Assembly (NCBI GenBank): GCA_964370045.1 | Contig: CAYJGZ010000003.1 | Location: 77,769 to 141,768 of the forward strand | From: JAAYCI01 sp964370045 | Lineage (GTDB): Bacteria; Bacillota; Clostridia; Oscillospirales; Ruminococcaceae | Length of the DNA stretch: 64,000 nt | Reading direction: 5' to 3' | Shown: positions 44,439-53,112 of the stretch, piece after piece | How the letters are laid out: each line of letters begins with the position of its first letter | Numbering within the stretch: position 1 is the first letter of the stretch | The notes under the pieces: model-generated | The model's input: only the letters and a program-made list of their open reading frames with translations | The model's database searches: none | Told to the model about the DNA's origin: nothing | Position numbers and translations under genes: made by a program

Positions 44439-45539
44439 ATGGAATGTACAAATAGTATCGTTCGTATTAAGGACATTGTCGTTGGCTTTGGTGAAGATAT
44501 TGTACTAAACGGACTTTCGCTGGATATAGGCGATAAGGCGTTTGTTACACTGCTGGGCCCTTCGGGATGTGGCAAGACCACAACCCTGCGGGTAATTGGC
44601 GGGTTTCTTTTCCCAAAGTCGGGCAGTGTTTTTTTTGATGGCAAAGAAATTACCGCTCTGCCGCCTTACAAGCGTCAGGTGAACACAGTGTTTCAAAAGT
44701 ATGCGCTGTTTCCCCACCTGAATGTTTTTGAGAATGTGGCGTTTGGCCTACGCCTAAAAAAGCTACCCGAAAAAGAACTACGTGAGAGAAGCATGGAAAT
44801 GCTACATCTTGTGGGGCTGGGCGGCTTTGAGGCACGTGGAACGGAGCAGCTTTCAGGCGGCCAGCAGCAACGTGTAGCGATAGCACGGGCGCTTGTAAAC
44901 CGCCCAAAGGTGCTTTTGCTGGACGAGCCGCTGGGCGCGCTGGACCTAAAGCTGCGCAAGGAGATGCAGACTGAGCTGAAACGCATTCAACAGAGCCTTG
45001 AGATAACCTTTGTCTACGTCACGCACGACCAGGAAGAGGCACTGACCATGAGCGATACCGTTGTTGTCATGAACGACGGTGAAATACAGCAGATAGGCAC
45101 GCCGCAGGACATTTACAACGAGCCGACAAATGCGTTTGTGGCCGACTTCATCGGCGAGAGCAACATTCTCGACGGCATTATGCTAAAGGACTTTTCGGTG
45201 GAGTTTGCGGGGCAAAGCTTTACCTGCGTGGACTCGGGCTTTGAGCGAAACCAGCTGGTGCAGGTGGTGGTGCGCCCGGAGGATGTGCAGGTGGTGCCCG
45301 CTGTGCAGGGAATGGTAACAGGCGTTGTGAAAACACTGGTTTTCAAGGGCGTGCATTATGAGATGCTGGTGGAGCAGGCGGGATATGAATGGATTATCCA
45401 AAGCACGGTGGCCTCCCAGCCGGGCGAGCTTATCGGTATGCGCATTGAGCCGGACATGATACACATAATGCACCGCAGTAAAACTGCGCTTGCCTACTCG
45501 GAAGAGCGGGAGGAGGGCACAGATGCAGACGAAACCTAA
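44439..45539 (+). CDS. potA: Spermidine/putrescine ABC transporter, ATP-binding protein
   Basis: This 366-residue ATPase has Walker A G-P-S-G-C-G-K-T-T (about 41-49), Q-loop, signature L-S-G-G-Q-Q-Q-R, Walker B L-L-L-D-E-P-L-G-A-L-D, and a C-terminal TOBE/OB domain (about 270-350). It energises polyamine uptake by PotBC with PotD. The frame extends to 44334, but the ATG at 44439 follows AGGGGG by eight bases and gives the normal length. Its 3' end overlaps potB. Confidence 0.93.
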   Translation: MECTNSIVRIKDIVVGFGEDIVLNGLSLDIGDKAFVTLLGPSGCGKTTTLRVIGGFLFPKSGSVFFDGKEITALPPYKRQVNTVFQKYALFPHLNVFENVAFGLRLKKLPEKELRERSMEMLHLVGLGGFEARGTEQLSGGQQQRVAIARALVNRPKVLLLDEPLGALDLKLRKEMQTELKRIQQSLEITFVYVTHDQEEALTMSDTVVVMNDGEIQQIGTPQDIYNEPTNAFVADFIGESNILDGIMLKDFSVEFAGQSFTCVDSGFERNQLVQVVVRPEDVQVVPAVQGMVTGVVKTLVFKGVHYEMLVEQAGYEWIIQSTVASQPGELIGMRIEPDMIHIMHRSKTALAYSEEREEGTDADET

Positions 45540-46347
45540 GCGCAAAAATCGCATTGCAACGCCTTATCTTGTCTGGATTGTGCTGTTTACCGTACTGCCG
45601 CTTTTCATGGTGGTCTATTTTGCTTTTACCACCTCGGACGGGCAGTTTACTCTGTCCAACATCAGCGGCCTTGGGCACTATGCCTCGGTGTTTATCTTCA
45701 GCCTTGTGCTGGCGGCCATTGCCACCGTTTTGTGCCTTATCATCGCCTATCCCGTCAGCTTTATGCTCAGCCGTATGCGTAGCGGCCGCCAGAGCATCAT
45801 GCTAATGCTGGTGATGCTCCCCATGTGGATGAACTTTTTGCTACGCACCTACGCATGGATGAGCCTGCTTGAGCGCAACGGCCTTATCAACCGCTTTTTG
45901 GCAATATTCGGCATAGGCCCGTTTGAAATGATTAACACCTCCGGCGCTGTTGTGCTGGGCATGGTGTACAACTACCTGCCCTACATGATTTTGCCGCTGT
46001 ACACCGCCATGCTGAAAATTGATAACTCGCTCATCGAGGCGGCGGAGGACCTGGGCGCAGGCTTTTGGCACAAGCTACGGCGCATCCTTCTGCCCATGTC
46101 AAAGCCGGGCATACAAACGGGCATCACCATGGTGTTTGTGCCCGCAGTGTCCACATTTATCATCAGCAAAATGCTGGGCGGCGGCAACTTTTGGCTCATA
46201 GGCGACCTTATCGAGAGCCAGTTTTTGGGCAACTCGTACAACTACAACCTCGGCAGTGCCATGAGCCTTGTGCTTATGGTGGTGGTGCTTATTTGCATGG
46301 CCTTCATGGGAGGCTTTGGCTCTAAGGACATAGAGGGGGTGATTTAG
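45523..46347 (+). CDS. potB: Spermidine/putrescine ABC transporter permease PotB
   Basis: This 274-residue protein has six membrane helices and the permease EAA loop E-A-A-E-D-L-G-A-G-F-W-H-K-L-R-R-I-L-L-P. The ATG at 45523 follows GGAGG and lies inside the potA end (17-base overlap), so translation is coupled. The last codon abuts potC. Confidence 0.92.
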   Translation: MQTKPKRKNRIATPYLVWIVLFTVLPLFMVVYFAFTTSDGQFTLSNISGLGHYASVFIFSLVLAAIATVLCLIIAYPVSFMLSRMRSGRQSIMLMLVMLPMWMNFLLRTYAWMSLLERNGLINRFLAIFGIGPFEMINTSGAVVLGMVYNYLPYMILPLYTAMLKIDNSLIEAAEDLGAGFWHKLRRILLPMSKPGIQTGITMVFVPAVSTFIISKMLGGGNFWLIGDLIESQFLGNSYNYNLGSAMSLVLMVVVLICMAFMGGFGSKDIEGVI

Positions 46348-47184
46348 TTGCTGGCAAAGGCGCTAAAACGTTTTTATCTTGTGCTTCTGTTCTCCTTTTT
46401 GTACGTTCCCATTGCGGTGATGATTGTGTTTTCTTTCAACGAAAACGACAGCCGTACAAACTTTACCGGCTTTTCATTGGAGTGGTATCAGCGGCTTTTC
46501 CGCAACGACGAGGTGCTGAGCGCACTTGCGCTGAGCGTGATGCTTGCGCTCATATCCGCCATCATCGCTACCGCCCTGGGCACCATGGCGGCGCTGGGCA
46601 TAAACCGCATGAGGGGCGGCTTTAGAACACTTATAATGAACATCAGCTACATACCCATTGTAAACCCCGAGATACTCACCGGCGTTTCCATGATGCTTTT
46701 GTTTGTAGTGTTCAAAAATATATTTGCTTATTTTGGGCTTACTGCCGTGTCGGACACGCTTATCGGCCTGCCCAGCCTGCTCATTGCGCACATCACGTTC
46801 AGTGTGCCGTATGTGCTGTTCAACGTAAGCCCAAAGCTACGCCAGATGGACCACAACCTATACGAGGCGGCGCTGGACCTGGGCTGTAACGAGCGGCAGG
46901 CGTTTTTCAAGGTGGTACTGCCCGAAATTATGCCTGCGGTGCTGTCCAGCTTTCTCATTTGCCTCACCTACTCGGTGGACGACTTTACGATAAGCTATTT
47001 CACCTCCGGCAACCTGCAAACACTTCCCATAGCCATCTACTCCATGACACGCAGGCGTGTCAGCCCCGAAATAAACGCACTGTCCGCAATTATGTTCGTG
47101 ACAATTTTGCTTATCATTATAGTGGCAAACTACCGTGAGAGCGCGGCGGCAAGGCGCAAGCAGGGCCGCAGGGTGAGGGCATAG
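46348..47184 (+). CDS. potC: Spermidine/putrescine ABC transporter permease PotC
   Basis: This 278-residue protein has six membrane helices and the EAA loop E-A-A-L-D-L-G-C-N-E-R-Q-A-F-F-K-V-V-L-P. It begins S-F-N-E-N-D-S-R-like after helix 1, as PotC does. The TTG start directly follows the potB stop, with GAGGGGG upstream. The next gene is not potD but a WG-repeat protein, which is unusual. Confidence 0.92.
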   Translation: MLAKALKRFYLVLLFSFLYVPIAVMIVFSFNENDSRTNFTGFSLEWYQRLFRNDEVLSALALSVMLALISAIIATALGTMAALGINRMRGGFRTLIMNISYIPIVNPEILTGVSMMLLFVVFKNIFAYFGLTAVSDTLIGLPSLLIAHITFSVPYVLFNVSPKLRQMDHNLYEAALDLGCNERQAFFKVVLPEIMPAVLSSFLICLTYSVDDFTISYFTSGNLQTLPIAIYSMTRRRVSPEINALSAIMFVTILLIIIVANYRESAAARRKQGRRVRA

Positions 47185-47290
47185 ATGTATTAGGCAGTGC
47201 CTATGTATCCTTTTTCATCGCCACTTGTGGTACTTTTGTGTCGTCATCTCAAAAAATCATTCCGACTTTAGCAAACAGGGAGGATTAACA

Positions 47291-49006
47291 ATGAACAAGG
47301 GGTTTTTACGTAGCATTTTTGCAAAAACAGTCGTATTTGTCCTGCTTTTCAGCCTTGTGGCGATGCCTGTATACGCACAGGGCACTGCGCAGGATACACA
47401 GCAGTCCATACCGCACGAGGAGCTTATTGTCGCAGAGGTGGACGACGAGGTCATCTCCTGCGGTGATTTTTCCAATGGGCTTGCGGTGGTGAGACGTGCG
47501 GACCAAGCATTCGGCTTTATGAACACAAGCGGCGAGGTTGTCATTGATTTTGCCTACTCGGTTGTGCTAAATTTTGTGGATGGCCTTGCGGCGGTTCGGG
47601 ATGTAAACGGAATGTGGGGATTCATAGACACCACAGGTGCTGCCATAACCGACTTTGAATACTACAATGTCGGCTCCTTTTCGGAGGGCTTTGCGTCGGT
47701 GCAAAAAGAAGAAGACGGCAACTGGGGCGTTATAAACGAAAAGGGCGAAGTTGTCATAGACTTTGTCCACCCCTATGTTTCCATGTTTTCAGACGGGCTT
47801 GCGCTTGTGGAAAACGAGGAGAAAAAGTACGGATACATAAACACAAGCAATGAGCTTGTTATTGATTATGATTACCGCAGGGCATTTTCCTTTTCGGAGG
47901 GGCTTGCCGCCGTGCAAAACGACGAGGAAATGTGGGGCTACATAAATACCTCGGGCGATGTAGTCATTGATTTTGATTTTTATTTTGCTCTCTCATTCAC
48001 GGAGGGGCGTGCTGCTGTCACAAACGAAAACGACCTGCGGGGATATATCGACCCCACGGGTGAAGTTGTGATAGATTATGAATACTCGACCGCTATGCCA
48101 TTTACAGACGGATTTGCGGTGGTACAGCGCCCGGACAGTGAGCACTACTACGGTGCTATAAACACAATGGGCGAGCTTACCGTCGATTTTAACTACGACA
48201 CCATATGGCCGTATGAAGAGGGTCTTGCGGCGGTGCAGGAGGACGAATACGGCAACTACGGCTACATCGACCCGCACGAAAACGTCATAATTGATTTTGT
48301 GTATAGGAGCACATACGGCTTTTCGGAGGGGCTTGCGACCGTACTGCACGAGGACGGCAACTGGTACATAATCCGAAACCCGCTCGGCGGTGGCGGTGAT
48401 GGATTTTTAGGCCTGCCCATGATGACCTGGATAATCATAGCAGGCTCGGCTGTGGTGGTGATAGCAGGTGTCATATTGCTACTGCTTATCCTGCGCAAAA
48501 GGAAAAAGAAAAAGCTTGCCGCCACAGCATACGGCTATGCACAGCCACAGCAGGGCTATGACGGGCAATACTACGCACAGCAGGGCTACGATTACGCACA
48601 AGGCCAGTACGGCGCAGGCACACAGCAAGCGCAAAGCTACAATTACGAGCAGGGGCAATACGCTTCGGGTTCGCCGCAACAGGGCTATGCGCAAGGCCCA
48701 TATGATGCAGGAGCACAGCAACAGGGATATGGCTCTACACAGCCGCAATACGGCACGGACGCACAACAGCAAGGCTACGGCTACGAGCAGCAGCAAAATG
48801 CGCAAAACCACTACGCCCACACAGCGCAAGGCTACGCACAGCAGCCGCCGCAGGATTATGCGCAAAACCAGCAGTATTCTCAGCAGGGATATACCCAGCA
48901 GCCCTATCCACAGCAGCCCTATGCCGGGCAGCAGGTGAACAATGCAGAACAGCCCACATACCCCGATGCACAACAGGGCTGGCATGATAATAACCATCAG
49001 CAGTAG
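47291..49006 (+). CDS. WG-repeat membrane protein with Q/Y/G-rich tail
   Basis: The protein has 571 residues. Residues 1-30 are a signal peptide (cleavage after A-Y-A). About nine WG (KWG) beta repeats follow to about residue 370, each with a W/Y-G-x-I-D/N-x-x-G-E-V-V-I-D-F core and an F-S-E-G-L-A-A-V strand. One membrane helix (about 378-401) and a poly-Arg/Lys stop-transfer come next. A cytoplasmic tail of about 160 residues is made almost only of Gln, Tyr, Gly, Ala, Asn and Pro (Q-Q-G-Y repeats). WG repeats usually bind ligands or proteins outside the cell, and the tail resembles prion-like or phase-separating segments. It lies between potC and potD, so a link to polyamine uptake is suggested but unproven. 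GGAGG precedes the ATG. Confidence 0.85.
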   Translation: MNKGFLRSIFAKTVVFVLLFSLVAMPVYAQGTAQDTQQSIPHEELIVAEVDDEVISCGDFSNGLAVVRRADQAFGFMNTSGEVVIDFAYSVVLNFVDGLAAVRDVNGMWGFIDTTGAAITDFEYYNVGSFSEGFASVQKEEDGNWGVINEKGEVVIDFVHPYVSMFSDGLALVENEEKKYGYINTSNELVIDYDYRRAFSFSEGLAAVQNDEEMWGYINTSGDVVIDFDFYFALSFTEGRAAVTNENDLRGYIDPTGEVVIDYEYSTAMPFTDGFAVVQRPDSEHYYGAINTMGELTVDFNYDTIWPYEEGLAAVQEDEYGNYGYIDPHENVIIDFVYRSTYGFSEGLATVLHEDGNWYIIRNPLGGGGDGFLGLPMMTWIIIAGSAVVVIAGVILLLLILRKRKKKKLAATAYGYAQPQQGYDGQYYAQQGYDYAQGQYGAGTQQAQSYNYEQGQYASGSPQQGYAQGPYDAGAQQQGYGSTQPQYGTDAQQQGYGYEQQQNAQNHYAHTAQGYAQQPPQDYAQNQQYSQQGYTQQPYPQQPYAGQQVNNAEQPTYPDAQQGWHDNNHQQ

Positions 49007-49114
49007 GCTATCATCGCCTTAAATGTACTGCTTTACCAAACCGCAAATTTTGCAACAATCACATTATTTCGCTTTTACAAATTGTGTAATTTGTGAAAAT
49101 ATCGCTTTATTTAG

Positions 49115-49273
49115 ATAGTGTCGTCATAAGTTGAAACGAGCAGATTTTGAACAATTTTTTCGTCAGACAAGGCGAAAAAACGATGCACTCCTTTGTGGAA
49201 TGCGAGTTTTGACTACGTAGTGTGGCGGAAAAATTGCCAAAATCGGACGGCTGAACACTTGTGACGACACTAT
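49115..49273. repeat. MITE-like palindromic element before potD
   Basis: Perfect 12-bp terminal inverted repeats (ATAGTGTCGTCA and its complement) bound 159 bp. The arms continue as imperfect repeats (AGATTTTGAACAATTTTTTC against CGATTTTGGCAATTTTTCC) to a central GCACTCC/GGAATGC hairpin flanked by ACAAGGCGA and GACTACGTAGT. It belongs to the same family as 3569-3734. It lies between the WG-repeat gene and the potD ribosome-binding site and has no coding capacity. Confidence 0.75.
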
Positions 49274-49294
49274 AATAACTTTCAGGAGGAAAAA

Positions 49295-50413
49295 ATGAAA
49301 AAAGTACTATCGCTGATTTGCGCTGTCATGATGATGGCAATGATGCTGTCCGCATGTGGCGCAGAGGAAACACAGGGTGTAGAGGTGGCTGAAGGCTACG
49401 ACTACGGCCGCTTTAAGGATGCGGGAATCACGCTGAACGTGTACAACTGGGGTGAGTACATCTCCGACGGCACCGACGGCGAGAGCATGGACATAAACGC
49501 CGAGTTTGAGGCGCTGACGGGCATCACGGTGAACTACACCACCTACGACACAAACGAGTCGCTTTATGCAAAGCTGAAAAGCGGCGGCGCAAACTATGAC
49601 ATCATCATCCCCTCCGACTACATGATAGGCAAAATGGCAAACGAGGGTATGCTGGCCGAGCTGAACTTTGACAACATCCCAAACTACGGCATGATTGGCG
49701 ATGAGTACAAAGACCAGGCGTACGACCCAAACAACATGTACAGCGTTCCCTACACATGGGGCTATGTGGGCATCATCTACAACACCACCATGGTGGACGA
49801 GGTGGTGGACAGCTGGGACTTCTTGTGGGACGAAAAGTACGCAAACGACATTTTGATGTTTGACAACAGCCGTGATGCGTTCGGCATTGCGCTGCGTCGC
49901 ATGGGCGAGTCGCTAAACCCCGACTCCGAAAGCGCTATCGACCATGCGGCGGTGGAGCTTTCGGCACAGCGTGAGGTGGTGCAGGCGTATGTAATGGACC
50001 AAATTTTTGACAAGATGGAGGGTGGCGAAGCGGCACTTGCCCCCTACTACGCCGGCGATGCCATCACCATGATAGAGGGCAACCCCGACCTTGCCTTTGC
50101 CGTTCCCAAGGAAGGCACAAACTACTTTGTGGACGCAATGTGCATTCCCTCAACCAGCCAAAACCAAGAGGCGGCAGAAATGTACATAAACTTTTTGTGT
50201 GAGACGTCCGTCGCCATGGAAAACTGCATGTACATAGGGTACTCCACCCCTCAAGTGGATGCAGAGGCCGCACTGCCCGAGGAAATTCGCAACAACCCCA
50301 TCGCTTATCCTTCTGAGGAAGTGCTGGCAAACACCGAGACATTCACCGTGCTGAGCGACGAGCTGAACGCCTACATGGACAAAGCGTGGAGCGACATGCG
50401 AACGGCGCCGTAA
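49295..50413 (+). CDS. potD: Spermidine/putrescine-binding lipoprotein
   Basis: This 372-residue protein starts with a lipoprotein signal (M-M-M-A-M-M-L-S-A-C, lipid at Cys21). The PotD fold follows, with V-Y-N-W-G-E-Y-I, Y-D-T-N-E-S-L-Y-A-K, D-I-I-I-P-S-D-Y-M, and V-P-Y-T-W-G-Y-V-G-I. It captures polyamines outside the membrane for PotABC. CAGGAGG lies seven bases before the ATG. It is separated from potC by the WG-repeat gene and the palindromic element, and a terminator follows. Confidence 0.93.
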   Translation: MKKVLSLICAVMMMAMMLSACGAEETQGVEVAEGYDYGRFKDAGITLNVYNWGEYISDGTDGESMDINAEFEALTGITVNYTTYDTNESLYAKLKSGGANYDIIIPSDYMIGKMANEGMLAELNFDNIPNYGMIGDEYKDQAYDPNNMYSVPYTWGYVGIIYNTTMVDEVVDSWDFLWDEKYANDILMFDNSRDAFGIALRRMGESLNPDSESAIDHAAVELSAQREVVQAYVMDQIFDKMEGGEAALAPYYAGDAITMIEGNPDLAFAVPKEGTNYFVDAMCIPSTSQNQEAAEMYINFLCETSVAMENCMYIGYSTPQVDAEAALPEEIRNNPIAYPSEEVLANTETFTVLSDELNAYMDKAWSDMRTAP

Positions 50414-50466
50414 ACGCAAAAACGGCATACGAAACGCTATATGACACAGCATAAAACTTCTCTGCA

Positions 50467-50510
50467 AAAAACACCCCTCGGCTTTTGTGAACCGGGGGGT
50501 GTTTTTTTTG
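50467..50510 (+). terminator. Terminator of the pot operon
   Basis: A 14-bp stem (AAAACACCCCTCGG against CCGGGGGGTGTTTT, one T-G wobble) is followed by a run of eight Ts. The A-run on the left may also give some activity on the minus strand. Confidence 0.9.
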
Positions 50511-50521
50511 AATAAACAAGC

Positions 50522-50575
50522 ACAATCCGAACCTGATAAGCCACGACATCATGCGGCTTATCCTGTTCGGATTGT
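50522..50575. repeat. Long 21-bp inverted repeat
   Basis: The arms ACAATCCGAAC-CT-GATAAGCC and their complement match at 19 of 21 positions and enclose a 12-nt loop. No T-run follows, so it is not an intrinsic terminator. It lies between the pot terminator and the end of the chemoreceptor gene. It may be a REP-like palindrome or a processing site. Confidence 0.55.
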
Positions 50576-50624
50576 ATGATTTAATGATATGAACTACACG
50601 AGCGTGACAGCATCCGGTAAGCTA

Positions 50625-52310
50625 CTATCTGTTAAACTTAAAGTGCTCTGTTACTGCTTTCAGCGTGTGTGCCTGCCCAAGCAGTTCTTCGCTGACTGCT
50701 GCGGTCTCTTCGGCAGAGGATGTATTTATCAATACAACCTCCGAAATTTGCTCAACACTCGACTTGATATATTCGGCAGAATGTGCCTGCTCTTGGGTTG
50801 CGTCTGTGATGTCGTCAACCAGCTCACTAAGTGTTGTAGCTCCCTCAAAAATGCTCGTTATAGAGTCGGAGGTGCTGGTAGCAACCTTGTTTCCCTTTGC
50901 GACAGCTGCAAGAGTTTCGTCGATTAGTGTTGCGGTATCTCTTGCCGACATGGCTGATTTTGATGCAAGGTTTCTCACCTCATCCGCAACAACCGCAAAG
51001 CCTTTGCCCGAGGCGCCCGCTCTTGCGGCCTCCACTGCGGCATTAAGCGAGAGGATATTTGTTTGAAACGCAATATCGTCAATAGTCTTAATGATACTTC
51101 CGATTTCATGCGATTTTTTGTTTATCAGCTCCATCGCCTTCATCATGTCCTGCATCTGCTCGTTACTCAGCTGAAGCGCCTGCCTTGTCGAAAGGTTTGC
51201 CGCCTTCACGTTGCGTGCATCCTCTGCTGTTTGGTTTATTCTGTCAGACATTTCATCGACGGATGTTGTCAGCTGCTGTATAGCGGTGGACTGCTGGGTT
51301 GCCCCCTGTGAAAGGGTTTGTGCGTTATTGGCAAGCTGTTCACTGCCGCTGCGAACAAAGCCGGAAGCATCCTGCAACTGCTTTAGTGTGTTGGAAAGGT
51401 CAACATTGATTTGGTTGTATGCGATGGCCAAAGGTGCATAATCGCCCATAAACATTTGCTCGTTCATACCCTTGGACGTAAAGTCGCCCTTAGACATGCA
51501 CGTAAGCCCAGCACTCAGCTGCGAAATAATTCCCGACATGTTCGACACTGTTGCTTTTGTAGAGCCGACAAGCACACCGATTTCGGTTGCGTCAGTTTTC
51601 AGCTCAAGCTTGTGCGAAAGATTTCCCTTTGATATTTCAAGCAGTGCATTTGAGCATTTTGTGATGGGATTTATCAGCTGCTTTTTTATAATCACTTCCG
51701 AGACAATCTGCACCGTAATAATCAGCAGTAAAAGCACAACCATCACAATGTATATAATGAAATTTTGCGAAAACACCTCCATAACAAGCTGCTCTGTACG
51801 GGCGTCAATCATCTCGCTCAGCTCCACCTGTAAAGCCGCAATCATTTCAAGGCCCATTTCATACTCTTGCCCAAAAACACTGTCAATCGCAGTCTGCACA
51901 TCTCCGGCCGCAACCGAATCCATGGCGGCACTTTCAAGCGGTATTAGGTTGTTTGAAAGTGCCTGCATCTCGGCAATTATGCCGGACTCTTCATCTGTAA
52001 TGCCGATAGTACGCATGTTTTCTACAGCAATATCCCTGTTCTTTAGTGTGTTTACCTCTTCCCAATAGTTATCATAGTGCAGCTCATCTCCCATAACAGA
52101 ATAGGCACGCACCTCCGAGGTAAGGTATGCCGAACCGTCCATGAACCTGTTCAGATTTATAATAAGGTCTGCCCTGTTAGTGCTGTATGTCTGGATTCTC
52201 ATGCTAAGCATTATGGAATAAGCAAAGGTAGCAACAAGCGCCAGCACAAGAATAAACATAGTTGTCACTCTCAAGCGCTGCATTGTTGAGGCTTTAATTG
52301 ACGTTTTCAT
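50625..52310 (-). CDS. Methyl-accepting chemotaxis protein
   Basis: This 561-residue chemoreceptor has a first membrane helix (about 20-40), an extracytoplasmic four-helix-bundle-like sensor to about residue 180, and a second helix (about 185-210). HAMP follows, then a long cytoplasmic signalling coiled coil with the hairpin tip I-D-D-I-A-F-Q-T-N-I-L-S-L-N-A-A-V-E-A-A-R-A-G-x-x-G-K-G-F-A-V-V-A-x-E-V-R-N-L-A split over the usual positions. The ATG at 52310 is chosen as the typical M-K-T-S-I-K start; a longer frame begins at 52334. A sigma-28-type promoter lies about 50 bases upstream. No other chemotaxis or flagellar gene is in view. Confidence 0.93.
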   Translation of the reverse strand: MKTSIKASTMQRLRVTTMFILVLALVATFAYSIMLSMRIQTYSTNRADLIINLNRFMDGSAYLTSEVRAYSVMGDELHYDNYWEEVNTLKNRDIAVENMRTIGITDEESGIIAEMQALSNNLIPLESAAMDSVAAGDVQTAIDSVFGQEYEMGLEMIAALQVELSEMIDARTEQLVMEVFSQNFIIYIVMVVLLLLIITVQIVSEVIIKKQLINPITKCSNALLEISKGNLSHKLELKTDATEIGVLVGSTKATVSNMSGIISQLSAGLTCMSKGDFTSKGMNEQMFMGDYAPLAIAYNQINVDLSNTLKQLQDASGFVRSGSEQLANNAQTLSQGATQQSTAIQQLTTSVDEMSDRINQTAEDARNVKAANLSTRQALQLSNEQMQDMMKAMELINKKSHEIGSIIKTIDDIAFQTNILSLNAAVEAARAGASGKGFAVVADEVRNLASKSAMSARDTATLIDETLAAVAKGNKVATSTSDSITSIFEGATTLSELVDDITDATQEQAHSAEYIKSSVEQISEVVLINTSSAEETAAVSEELLGQAHTLKAVTEHFKFNR

Positions 52311-52361
52311 CTTATCCACATTCCTTTCTCGCATTCATAGAGCATTGCAAAACACCCCATA

Positions 52362-52388
52362 GTATCTGCATCTTATGGCCGCTGTTTA
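52362..52388 (-). promoter_or_regulatory. Sigma-28 (SigD)-type promoter of the chemoreceptor gene
   Basis: On the minus strand TAAA (52385-52388), a 15-base spacer and GCAGATAC (52362-52369) match the motility sigma consensus TAAA-N15-GCCGATAT at the -35 and at six of eight -10 positions. It is correctly placed about 50 bases before the start codon. Confidence 0.6.
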
Positions 52389-53112
52389 ACGATATACCGC
52401 TATTTGTAACCATCAAATCTCATCTGCCGCTCACCACAAACAACCGCATGTGTAAAAAAATATTGCAAGTGCCACTGTCCTTACACACCGAAACCTCCCC
52501 CTGCCACCACAGTCCGCCTCTACGCCACTTTTATATACTATTGGGCTGTGGCAACATCAATTTCCCGCTTTACAAAGTCGCAACCGTTGCCGCTATTCAT
52601 GTAAAAAATCGGAGAACCTACACCCCAGCTCTTTCGCACAATCTTCTTTTCGAGAATATATCCTATCGCAATTTCAAGACGAGGTGATGCCTCTTGCCTG
52701 CTTTCCGACAAAAAACAACATTTCCCTACCCTATTAAATCGTATCACTCTCTAAATGTCATTGTCTACTGACAAAACACAGAAAAAAACAGACTTAATTA
52801 GTCACTAATGATGGGTAGTTTTCTTTTACTGTATTTTTTTGTGGAACAGTACCATCTTTGCCCCCAACACAGCAAAACTTATCCGTATTTTCACAACCTG
52901 ATAAACGGTATCGGTAGCAGCTGTCATTCATTTTTATACACTTTTTGAAATATCGGCTGCCCATTATATTTGCAAATACAAAAACAGCACATCAACCACA
53001 AAGCGATTAACATGCTGTTTTTTATATTGAATCATACTATCTTCATTTTTGGTCTTGATTCTTTGCGGATTGTAGCGTTCTTTCTCCTTTTGTTCTTCTC
53101 TACCATACAGCC
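52389..53112. other. Gap with one unrecognised short frame
   Basis: This AT-rich region lies between the chemoreceptor and the phosphate sensor kinase. The only notable item is a 69-codon minus-strand frame at 52538-52747 (GTG start, weak upstream site). Its C-terminal part, W-G-V-G-S-P-I-F-Y-M-N-S-G-N-G-C-D-F-V-K-R-E, looks protein-like. It may be a small gene or the tail of a decayed one. Nothing else is recognised. Confidence 0.35.

Noticed and set aside
48468..48997. Frames on both strands over the end of the WG-repeat gene
   Set aside because: The low-complexity CAG/TAC repeats of the Q/Y-rich tail keep other frames open by chance.
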